Under the pieces are notes generated by a model that saw only the letters and a list, made by a program, of their open reading frames with translations, was not told where the DNA came from and did not search any database. Both the position numbers and the translations under genes were made by a program. From Nelumbo lutea (taxonomy: Eukaryota > Streptophyta > Magnoliopsida > Proteales > Nelumbonaceae), in assembly GCA_022828595.1 (NCBI GenBank), contig JAKGHH010000002.1, positions 38,534,222 to 38,598,221 of the forward strand: a stretch of 64,000 nt of DNA, written 5' to 3'. Shown one piece after another: positions 10,348 through 21,000 of the stretch (positions are counted from its first letter, which is position 1; every line of letters begins with the position of its first letter).

Positions 10348-10560
10348 TGGAGGGGGTCTTAGGGATGTTGATGGTGAAGAGGTCATCCATTTAATTGATC
10401 TACTCAAACAAGTCTGCCTTCTCCTTGAGGCCCAAGACAAGAAGGTATGGTCAATTGAGTGATTGACCTTGGGCCATTTTTCTTGCAAATCTTTCTTTAA
10501 TGCCCTAAATAGTCCATTTATCTCTTTTCTCATGCATGGAGTTTCAGGTGGACTCACTCC
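10348..10560 (+). mobile_element. LINE ORF2 fragment, right part
   Basis: Continues the ORF2 relic interrupted by the MULE: GGGLRDVDGEEVIHLIDLLK and QDKKVW. This matches the RGLRD...EVVxLLxLL helix and the xDxRVW motif that precede the zinc-finger region in plant L1 ORF2. Confidence 0.6.
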
Positions 10561-11270
10561 ATTTTTTTTATAGATGGTAAAATGTATTGTATTGCTGCAA
10601 AATAGAGCAAGGTGCCCTCAGAAAATTTACAAATTGCTATATATGTATGATATGTAAGTATTGTATGTACAAAAAGCCGATCATATCTCAACAAACAAAT
10701 AATAGAGATCCAGTCATCCTTAAAATCACCAAGATCTACTCCAAGAAGATGGTGTAATGCTCTATCCCAGTGTATGAGTGTCCATTCAATTTTACAAATC
10801 ATCTCCTCCGCGGAACTTTTCCCCTGAAAAACCCTGCTGTTCTGCTCCCTCCAAAGACTCCATCATACAGCAAAAGGCAACTGATCCCAAAGGAATTTCC
10901 CCTTAACAGAAAATCTCGACACCCTCCAGGAAGATAGTAAACCTGCAATGTTTTGAGGGACTATCAATTGTCTTTGGGAAAGCTTTAGAAAGTAGCTCCA
11001 AATTGCATGGGTGAAAGGACAATGGATGAGCAGATGGCTGGCTGACTCAGGTGTCACACCACAAAGGCTGCACAAGGAGTTAACATCCTTTCCCTTCTTC
11101 TAGCAGACCCACAGTATGAATTCTGTCTGCAAGAATTTTTGACAACAAGGCCAAAGACGAAAACACAATCAGAGAAAATTGCATGGGTAAAACTGCTCAT
11201 TGAGTGGCAATGGGAAAAGAGCTTGAGGGCCTTCCATGGATGATGTTGTAAGAGGTTGGGCATGAATGGT
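10561..11270 (-). mobile_element. LINE ORF2 C-terminus (zf-RVT) and 3' end
   Basis: On the minus strand 11075-10800 encodes the zinc-binding region that ends plant LINE ORF2: CSLCGVTPESASHLLIHCPF (Cys-x2-Cys...His-x4-Cys), a WSYFLKL helix, LLSSWR and a frame-shifted W-x-E-R-N-like tail. The T tract at 10562-10570 corresponds to its poly-A end, so it inserted in the opposite direction to its neighbours. Frameshifts near 11060 and 10860 kill it. Confidence 0.8.
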
Positions 11271-11295
11271 AAGGTGTGTCCATGAACAAAACCAC

Positions 11296-11720
11296 ATCAA
11301 CACCATTTGGACAGCCTAGGAGATGGCTTGAACCTAAATTGTGATGGGTCTTGCAATCTGGAACATTAAGGAATAGGGAGTGCAGTTGGAGATCATCATG
11401 GAGATGTTGTCATGAGTTTCACTGGATTGGAAATTCTTTGAGAGCTGAGATTCTTGTACTTCTTCAAGGCCTAAAACTAGTTGATTCTTTAGGATGGTTG
11501 AACCTGATTTTGGAAGGGGATTGCAAGGAAATGCTCAGCTGTATGGAGGAGAATGATGGCCCATGGGTTCTCCAACAGTTGATTAGATAAGCATTATCTT
11601 TGGCATCCAAGTTGAACTGCTTCTTCAAATGGATGCCTAGATTAACTAATATCTTAGTTGATGCCCTTGAAAGAAATGGAGTAACCGGGGGCCAACCGGC
11701 CAACTTTGTTGGGGAATACC
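11296..11720 (+). mobile_element. LINE RNase H fragment
   Basis: A degraded RVT_3 RNase H domain. It shows LKLNCDGS at the start, AEILVLLQGLKLVDSLGW, the LILEGDCKEML strand with its catalytic-type Asp, and a WMPRLTNILVDALER region near the end. A stop after NLEH and one near 11588 interrupt it. The upstream ORF2 part is absent. Confidence 0.75.
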
Positions 11721-11999
11721 AGAGCCGCGTATTGATATAAATCCAATGTATTGTATTTTTGAAATAATCGTTGTTAGCAACAGAGAACTGATTGTAATGT
11801 CTTTCTCTCTATCCTATCTGGAGATTGAGATGTTTTCTTTTACCTTTTTGATAAGTAATAGAGAAATTTCATTTTATTTCATTAATGAAATTTAAGGTTA
11901 ACAACAAAAGAAGGAATTAGGTTTCAAATCAAGAAAAGATTGTTGAAGTTGGGGGTTGTGTTGCAGGTGTTCCTCTGTATGAACTATGAAGTGAATACA
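11721..11999. other. no recognisable feature
   Basis: Intervening sequence containing a TTGATAAGTAATAGAG segment like other LINE 3' ends nearby, but no clear boundary. Confidence 0.4.
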
Positions 12000-13630
12000 C
12001 AAATGGAGGTAGGGTCTCAGCTGGAGTCTGATTCTTGACATCTGGTTAGTGATAATGAACTGGGGGGTGCTGTTTGTAGAGATTGGGACAATGCTTGGTT
12101 GCTTGGATCAGATTAGGTAGATTCAAATGGAGATCAGTGCAGTCTGATATTGGAGTAGGTGTATGATCATGTGAACTGGAATTTCTTGTATTGTATTTTA
12201 AGGAGAATGAACTTTGGGCAGAAGTGGAGAAACTTGATAAAAGTGTGAATGGAAGTAAGTTCCTTTAGACATTTCCAGAGTTCAAGGGCATCAAGCAGGG
12301 TGATCCTTTGTCATCCATGCTGTTCATTTGTCTACCCGAAGCTCTAAGCAGAATGGTGAAAAGGGCATGCACAGGGGGTTTGTTTGAAGGTTTCAAGGTG
12401 GGTGGAGCGGTCTTAGAGGTGCCATGATTGCAGTTTGCAGATGATAGTAATGATACTTCATTTTTACTTTTATTTTTAATTTTTTTTGCGATGCTTCTCT
12501 TAAGTAGTTCTGGAACATCAAAGCTGTTTTGAGATGGTATGAAGTGGTTATGGGGTTAAAAATAAACATGAAATGTGAGGTAATGCCAGTAGGGGAAGTG
12601 GAAGATTTGGAAGAATGGGCCAATGAGTTGGGGTGAAAGGTTGGCAAATTACCTACTAAATATTAGGGTATGCCTTTGGGGGACAATTGTAAGTCAAATT
12701 CCATTTGGTAGGATGGAAGGAAGTGTGTAAAGCAAAGAATGCGGGGTGGAGTGGGGATAAGGAAGTTAAAGGAGATGAGTGTTGTTCTTGTGGGCAAGTG
12801 GATGTGGAGGTTCAGTGATTAGCCTGGGTGTTTGTGCAGAGAGGTAGTAGTTGCCAAATATGGCTTTAGTAGTAGTGAGTGGGATGTAGGGGTGGCAAGT
12901 TCATCCTATGGGTGTTCACTGTGGAATGGAATTCAGAAAGTTTACTTGCATTTCATTAGGGGAGTAAAATATGATGTAGGGAATGGTCAGAGAGTTCTTT
13001 GATGATCTTTGGAGAAATTTTAGCTGCAAAACCTTCCTTGGTTAATAACAAGCTTGTATCAGATTGGAAGCTCCCTGAAGAAGACTATCAAACTAAACTT
13101 TGATGATAGCAACCTTGGTAATCTTGGGCCTTCTGGTATTGGAGGAGTCTTTAGGAATGCAGAGGGTCAGATTGTTGCCTTGTTCTCTGGTCCAATTGGA
13201 ATTGGGAATGTGGTTATTGCAGAGGTTCAAGCAGTTCTACAGGGAGCACAGATTGCTAAGGAGCTGAACTTTGGGAGATTGCTGATTGAAGGTGATTCTA
13301 AACTGGTGGTTGGATGGTTGAAGGAGCTGGAGACAGTAGCTTAATCCTTTAGGGGGGGTGATGAGAAGATTCAAATGTCTAACTTCCAACATTTTAGTGA
13401 GAAGATTCAAATGTCTAACTTCCAACATTTTAGTGAGAATTCAGTGGGAGAGGAGATCAGCTAATGGACAGGCAGACTTTCTGGCAAAGCAAGGGGTGCA
13501 TAGGGATCACTTATTCTGGGCTCAATTGTAAACTTGTTTTGCCTTTGAGGCTGCAACTCGTGCCTCTATATGGATATTTTATGCTGTATCCTATAATAGT
13601 TCTTATTTAGTCTTTAATAAAAAAAAAGAT
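12000..13630 (+). mobile_element. LINE ORF2 relic: RT to RNase H
   Basis: Spread over several frames, the region shows the RT blocks of plant L1 ORF2: a KAYDHVNW-like segment near 12155, a QGDPLS-like block near 12300, the catalytic FADD box at about 12433-12444, and a KLPTKYLG-like block near 12645. Then SYGCSLWNGI and VGNGQRV follow (12890-12995). The RNase H domain lies at 13054-13540 with KLNFDDS, GIGGVFRNAEG, ALFSGPIGIG, LLIEGDSKLVVGWLKE and a NGQADFLAKQG end. It closes with AATAAAAAAAAAG at about 13615. Many frameshifts make it non-functional, and the first RNase H Asp is in an FDDS context. Confidence 0.8.
13363..13434 (+). repeat. 36-bp direct tandem duplication
   Basis: GAGAAGATTCAAATGTCTAA and the next 16 bases are repeated exactly, first copy 13363-13398 and second 13399-13434, inside the LINE RNase H relic. 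It is in frame (12 codons) but in an already dead sequence. Confidence 0.92.
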
Positions 13631-13634
13631 TTTT

Positions 13635-14490
13635 ACCCAGATCCGTTTGATATTGCTGCAAATAAAGAATTAAAGACGCAATGGTGGCTGATTGTATGGT
13701 GGAATAGAATGTTTCTATAATTTGGAATCCCCAGTTTTGAAGGAATCTGAACTGTTTGGAAGTGACAATGTGAATCTGGACTTAAGGGGTAACAAGCAAA
13801 GGGAGGAGAGGAAGGTGTGATTACTTGAAAAAGGGGGGGGGATTTTACTGTTAAATCTTTTTACAGCAGGTTGACAAAGGAAGAGGTCAGAAATTTTCCA
13901 AAGCTTAAGGATGTGGTACAAGAATGTCCCATGGCCCATCCAAAATGTCTTTCTTTGTGTGGACTGCAGCAATAGATAAAATTTTAACAACAGAGAACTT
14001 AATCAGAAGAGTCATAGAGGTGGATGATACTGATTGTGTCCTATGCTGCAGGTGCATGGAAACAATAGATCACTTGTTAGTGCATTGCAGTTTTGCCTAC
14101 AGGGTCTGGGTAAGTATGTTGAATCTGTTTGAGGTGGAGTTGTGTTTTCCAGGTGATGTTAAGAGCCTCCTTGGTGCTTGGTTGAGCAAAGGGGATAAGG
14201 TCGCTTGGGGATCATCTTTGTACAGGGATCACCTTTTGTAATTTGATGCTTTTCATTAATTAAATACTTTAGTGTTTTCCTTAAAATGGAGATCAATGGT
14301 AATGCAAATAGATTAATGCGACCAAGAGTGGGGGGCTCCTTTTCATATAGTGGGAGTTTGATGCGGAAGCATGTTTAATCATGGATTGGTATCAGTTCTG
14401 ATATTCTTTCTAAGGTTGCTATTATCTTGTAACCTCTACTTTTCTTACTTTCTAAATGCAATTATTATTAACTTTCCAAAAAAAAAGAAT
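13635..14490 (+). mobile_element. LINE ORF2 zf-RVT fragment and 3' end
   Basis: Separate LINE piece directly after the previous poly-A. ITWKKGGDFTVKSFYSRL-like coding lies near 13800-13880. Then 13924-14241 encodes a zf-RVT region: KMSFFVWTAAIDKILTTENL, CVLCCRCMETIDHLLVHCSF and a LLGAWL helix. The 3' end, TTCTAAATGCAATTATTATT, runs into A tracts near 14478. A 25-bp A-rich block is repeated twice at 14471-14519. Confidence 0.75.
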
Positions 14491-14983
14491 GTCTAACTTT
14501 CCCAAAAAAAAGAATGTCTTCGATGAGGTAGGTCATATTCCTTCATCAGGCTGGTTTTTATTGATATCTGTGACCAGTGGAATCCACACTCTTCCTCAGT
14601 TCACATTTTTTTTATTCCTGTTCCAATTTTTAATGTAGATTTTCATGCATATACTGATATAATGTGTACTTATTTGAGTATTATTTCTATATTTCTTTTC
14701 ATATATCATTATATTTCTTTTCTACATCAAAAGTTCACTTGTGGATTGCAGGCCTTCAGTGTTCAATGCCAAATTATTGATAGATTGTTTGGTTTTTGCT
14801 TTTTCGTCATTTTTTTTTCCATTGTGTTGATTGTTTGCTTTTATTGCCTTTGTTTTTGTCATGTCACAGAAGCAAATTTGGTTCACATAGCATTCATTTT
14901 CAACTAGTACTTTTTGGTTTCTGAGGTGAATTGTGGTTATTATTCATGTAGCAGGTTTTCAGACAGTTGCTATTTTCATGCAG
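14491..14983. other. intron sequence, no feature
   Basis: T-rich sequence leading to the splice acceptor at 14981-14983. No domain or repeat was recognised. Confidence 0.5.
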
Positions 14984-15058
14984 ACTGGAGTCCCACAGAA
15001 ACCAGTGGCCACCTCAGCTGATGCCATATCTGACATTGTAAAGGATTCCCCACACAAG
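14984..15058 (+). CDS. U2AF-like exon a (linker before RRM)
   Basis: 25 codons, TGVPQKPVATSADAISDIVK then DSPHK. Acceptor TTCATGCAG, donor GTATGA. Phase 0 at both ends. The family's preceding exon (end of the first RRM) was not found anywhere in 1-14983. Confidence 0.85.
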
Positions 15059-18000
15059 GTATGAAACAACATTCTGTAAGTATGCCGATGTTCATAGCAT
15101 ATCTAAACTGTTAAGTAGGCTCAAAACTAAATGCTTTTGTCATCTTTCTTGCTTCTACCTCCCAAAAGAAAGAACCAAAAATAAAGGTGTTTCCCATTAT
15201 GATATTTTCATAGTTTCTTCTGGTTTGGAGTAAAATTTTGAATGAAGCTTCATGACCATAATAATTTTGTACAAGTATTCAACAATGAGCCTCTATAACT
15301 TTATAAAATAGACTAACTGTGATAAATTGGTTAACCTGTTATAGTCAGCATATTGCTTCTTGGTGGCGTCAACTTACTATCTATTATGAAGAGCACTGTT
15401 TAAACAGAGGAAGCTGTGTTAAATGAACTTTCTTATGTTCTTATCTTACGTTGATGCTACTATTTATTTATGCATTTTGTATGTGAATTTTGCAGTGACA
15501 CATTTAGTGCTTTTCCCTTAAAGATTTTGAAGTTAATGTTAAGTTTATGGGAAAATCTATGCTTCTTGAAAGACATGATACCAGAAGAGCTTTGATTTTT
15601 AATAAATACCACCTGATTGGTTACCATTAATATGATACCAGTTGATTGGTTGGAAGTGTTTTTGGTGTCATAGTTGGACCCTAAGTTTATTATACCTAGA
15701 TAGTAGCGAGTTACTTTTCATGTTGATGGTCAATGGAAACCCATTCAGGACAGTGAAGATTTCTGTACAATTGGGAATTTCTCAAACACAGAGATACCAT
15801 TTAAATGAAGCTAAATAATTATTTGCAATCCTCTATGCATTAACGACCATTATTTGGTGCAATGGTTAAATCTTAGGTTGGCATGTATGAGAATGCAGGT
15901 TTGAGTCTAGGGGTGGCCACTTTGTGCAAAAAATGCCAAAGGTTAGGACCATATCCAGTTTACCTGTCCCAAAACCCCAGATAACTAAGACCAGCATTGG
16001 ATAATGAACTTTTTTACGCATTAATTGAGATCCTATGCTTGTTAGCTAAAAAAATGTGATCCTATGCTTCCATCTTGCCAGGACACAATTCTGATCCTAT
16101 ACATTTTGTCTATGAATCCTATGTTTCCTATCATTGAGTTACATCAATTTGTCTTCTGGATCACCCACCAAATAATATCTTCCACCTTTGGAGGCATGTG
16201 AAAGCTCAATTCATCCAAGAGAGGTGGCCTGTGCAGAACAGTTTTGAAAGGGTTTGGAAGAAAAGCAGATATGGAGCTCAAAACCATAGCTGTGTATTGG
16301 GATTTGTAGGAGATGCAAACCCATTTCAATGAATAAGAAAACTGTTCAATTAATCAAGGATGGAACAGGGAAAGGGGAGCTTCAACATCTATGGTGTTTC
16401 TTATAGAATTTGAAGTTCTGTGAGTGCTAGTGTTCCACATCCTGAGAATGGGGAAGTTGAAAAGCATGGGTAGGTGAAATTTCCAAAATTTGATACCATA
16501 TACATCGCCCATATTGAGTTAGTGGAAGGAACATTGTGGAGATGGGAATAGTGAAGAAACCCTACCCTACTTATTAATCTCCCGCTCCTTTATTTGACAT
16601 ATCTGGGAGTTTTTCTGTGATCTTTTCAGCTGTAGTTGGATCCCTCCTCATGAGGTGGCAGACATATTCAGGCCTAACTTCCAAGGCAACCAAAGAAAGA
16701 GGAAGATCGGTGTGGAAAGTTACTAAGGCTGCAACTATTTGGGTGATTTGGGAGGAGATGAACAACAGAATCTTTAATGGCAAAAATAGATCTGTGGAGG
16801 AGGTAATAGAGATAATAAAAGTGAAGGTAGCTTTCTGGATTAAAACTTTGGACCCCCAAGGGTGCCTATAGGGAAGTAGAAAGGACTGCAAAAGATTTGG
16901 GTCAGGAATGCAAATGAGTTAGATGAAATTGTTCTGGGAATCTCTGTAACATAGTGTTGTTTTTGGGTCTGATATCATGGTTAGCAAAACAAAGTTGTGC
17001 TGTTTTTTCACATATTATTAATATAATCAAAGCTTTACTGATAAGAAAAAAACATTGTGAAGATGGGAATCCCTGCATTAGGGGATCTTGGAATTAGGCC
17101 TAGCAGCTACCTTTGGATTCAAACTGTTTAATAACCTGCATGTTTACTACAACTCACTAATGGTCCAAGACTATATTCAGAGGGGGTTTTAGAGCCATCT
17201 TTTAAGATTCTAAGATTGCTGATGCCTAGACTTGGCACCACCTTTTAGATTTTCCATCCTCTGAAGTTATTCTTTTTCCTCCATCTTATATTAATAGTGA
17301 CCATAAATTTGTACTTTTCTCCAAAAATCAACACTTCATCCTTTATTTGGTAGAGAGGAGAAACATTTGTCTCACCTCATAAAGATTACACATCCCCTAC
17401 GTATCAAATACCTAAACTGTTGTATCACTTTTATACATTCCCATACATTTTTTTATATCATTTTAAGGGCTACTCAATGGGGGTAGCCCATCCCCCAACC
17501 CAGGTGCAGGTGGTATTCGATCCCTAGTCTCCGCTACAACCAACCGGAGACCTTACCAACCAACTGGTTACGTATTTATATATGTGCATACGTAATTTTA
17601 AACAGTAACTTCATTCATAAATTAATTTAGAAGTACATCTGTCAAACAGAAAAAAAGATGTCGACCCCTCCAGGACAACAACAATTACAACATAGCCCAA
17701 AAGAGATCTTCTCTAGTAGCCCCTTGTTTGGCTAAGGCATCAGCCAATCCATTTGCTGTCCTTCTAATCCATCCTAAAGATACACCAATCCATTTGTCTA
17801 CAGCATCCATCCTATAACCGGCTTGGAATCCCCCTCCATTTCAATCTGTTGGAGTCCCATCTCTGTAGACAATCTCAACCCTTGGAGGTGTCAGTTCATC
17901 TCTTAGAGAATCTCCCACCCGTATTGGTCTGGAATAGAGGGCGAACATTTTTTGTTCCTCATCTCTTAATACTCTCACTTATGCCTGATGGACCTGGGTT

Positions 18001-21000
18001 ATCAAAAGAACTTCCATCAAAATTCAGCTTAACCCTTTGTTATGTTGATGGGGCCTGGCGTTCCTGAATCTCAGACCTTGAGCTCGAGCGCTCGACAAAC
18101 ATGCCACTGCACTCTAGCCTCGGAGAATATTATCCACTGAAAACTCCTTAAACAGGTCAAGAGTTTTCAATGAATGTTTTACCTTTATGGATATGCTGTC
18201 AATTACTTCCTCAGACTTTTCCAGCCCTTGAAAAATTCTATTATTTCTTTCTTCCTAAACCGACAAAAGTATTGCTACTCTTGTGGCTCTCCACATTGTC
18301 CTTTCTCTCTTCGTCAGCTGTCTAAAGAAGTTTGTATCAAAGAGGCCTGCCACATCAGGGGAAGGGTTCCACCTACAACCAGAGAGAGAAGAAAACCGTT
18401 CTGAAATACAAGAGAAATGGACAGAAAGGATGGCATCACCCATCTGCAACTTCCTTCACTGCATTAGATTGAGTGTACATGTCTTCATGCAATCAGAGGC
18501 TTTAGCATAGGACATCTTTTGCTGACTCATTGTGCACTGGATTTTGCTGCAGTGTACCTTCTACATGAATTTTGACTACATTTAATTTCTTTATTTCTCT
18601 ATCTCTTATAAAGTTGGTGGAAGTCAATATTGGTAGATTTGTTTTCTCTGAACTGAAATGGATAGCAACCCAACTTACAAATTAGATATGATATAATCAT
18701 GGCAAAAATCTAATCAAGATGAAATTTCGCATCCTTTCTTCTTTTCCCTGTTGTGGAAGCTTTATCAATGATTCTCTCAATGCTATCTCCTTGAAACCAT
18801 ATACAATTTGCAGACATTATTCATTCCTGATTTGAATAATTTACATAGGCTCAGGCCCATACAAATTTGATCAAATCCTCAACCTGAGCCTGCACAAGTT
18901 GCACCCTTACTGTTAATATGAGTTGTAATTCTTGCTTCACAATACTACCATGCTACTTCTTGTGGCTTATTCCGAGATTATCTATTTCAATTTTTTTTGT
19001 TGTTTTAAATGTTGTCTGTGCCTTGTCTTTATTTTGCAGATATTCATTGGTGGAATTTCAAGGGATCTCTCATCTGATATGGTAAGTTGGTTATGAGATT
19101 TGTGTTGCATTTGAGATAAAAATTGCCACCATTCTTCTTGTAGACTGATTCTCCTATGCTTTTTATATTTTTTTTACAGCTTATGGGGATCGCTGGTGCC
19201 TTCGGACATCTGAAGGCATTCTGCTTTCATGTTAATGAAGATTTGAAGGAACAAATTGCTTTTCTGGAGGTATTGGATGCCAAAACTATATTTTGAGTTC
19301 TTTGTTCTTGCAGAAGATCTTTATTTGGCATTTGGGCACAATGACCTGGTTATCATTGAATTCTGATAATTGACTATTATCGATCCAAATTGATGGTGGC
19401 CCAATAATCTAATAATCTGGTGGCTGAAATCATTCATTAAGCAATTTTCATGATATTTTGGAGTTTTGTGCATTATCAATGGACTTCATAATGCCTTAAA
19501 ATGCTGTCTTCTGTCATGCATGCTTTCACATGAGGTTGGTTCTTCGATATAGGGCCTTGAGAAGTAATTAATGTTGTAAAATTGAACCAAACAGTATTTT
19601 TGTTGCAATAGGTTCTATCAAAATGGTTCATGTTAATCCTAATGATGCAGTGGTTTCATTTTGGCTTAACTAGTATGATCTTTTATGGAAACCTAAAAGA
19701 AAAAATGTAGCAACAGTGGTTTCATTTTGAGATGGATTGTCAGAGTAAAAACAAGCTATAGCAGGGAATTGGATGGTTCCCCAAGAGATCTAGTTATGAG
19801 TCATACTAAATGTTGTATTAATGTGGTTGAAACATTTACTTAAGGAGATTGGATTCCCAATCTTCATTGTGACGACCAAGCAACAATATGTTGCATCTAA
19901 TCCTGTGTTTCATGAGAGAAAGAAGAAACACATTGAGATGGATTGTCACTTTGTTCTTGAGAAGGTTAAGTGTGGTTCTGAGGATCAACTTGCTGCCCTA
20001 TTTACCAAAGCATTTAGTGGACCAAGGGTGGATTTCACTACTTCCAAGTTGGGTTATAAAATATATAGCTAGCTTGAGGGGGAGTGCTGAGAGTATAGGC
20101 TGGGTTTCCTTGCTATCCTTTTATCCTTTATCTTTTGGTAGTGTTTAAATAGGTTTAAGTGATATATATATATAAAGAGGGCTGGCTGATTGGGACACTG
20201 ATTTTCTCTCTGGAAGTTTCTTCTCTTCCCTTTAACATGGCTGCAGTTTTCTTCCCTCTCTCTCTTTTCAGTTTCTCTTCTGCTTGTAATACATGTAAAT
20301 AGACTAATGTGCAAATCTGGATTCCATGTCAAATAAAAAACACATAAACCAACATAATGTCTTAATGTGATTGTTCATAACTACATTTTATAAAAAAAAC
20401 ATTGATAGTTCAATATCTATAAAATGCCACAATCCAATTAGGCGATTACATAGAAGATACATAAATCCATGAGGGCTTTAAGAAGCTCAAAAGTCACAAT
20501 TCAAGGTTCCATGATAACCATAGATTAAGTATATCACAACAGAGGAAGAACAAGATCAGAACCCTTATTTTTGGAATAAGGGTAGCTAAGTAGCTTCTCT
20601 CCAAAATGCATTTCTATGGATCAGAGACCACACATCACATCCACTTACACAACCTTCCAAATTTTCTTATAAAATAGACTAGTGAACCCATCGGGGCTTG
20701 GGGGTTTTATCCCCATCCGGAGACTTCACCACTTCCCACATGGCCACACCTCCACACTTAGGTTGTTTAAATTCCATTTTCTTTTCTTTTCTTTTCTTTT
20801 TTCCGAGGTGGGGGTGGGGGTGGGGGGGTCAAGCTCCAATTTCTGAATTTTGATCTTCTGTTAGTTGCTTGAATTGGACACCCATCGAGAGAGGCCTGCA
20901 TATTATGAAACGTTAGCTTGACCTCCCATCTTTCCATTGGAATATGTTATAAACCTGTCCTGCTTTACTATATTGGGCATCTGCTAAGGCTAGGTCAACT

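Noticed and set aside
18174..18510. Overlapping + strand open frames
   Set aside because: They are shadows of the minus-strand LINE ORF2 relic, which carries clear family motifs.
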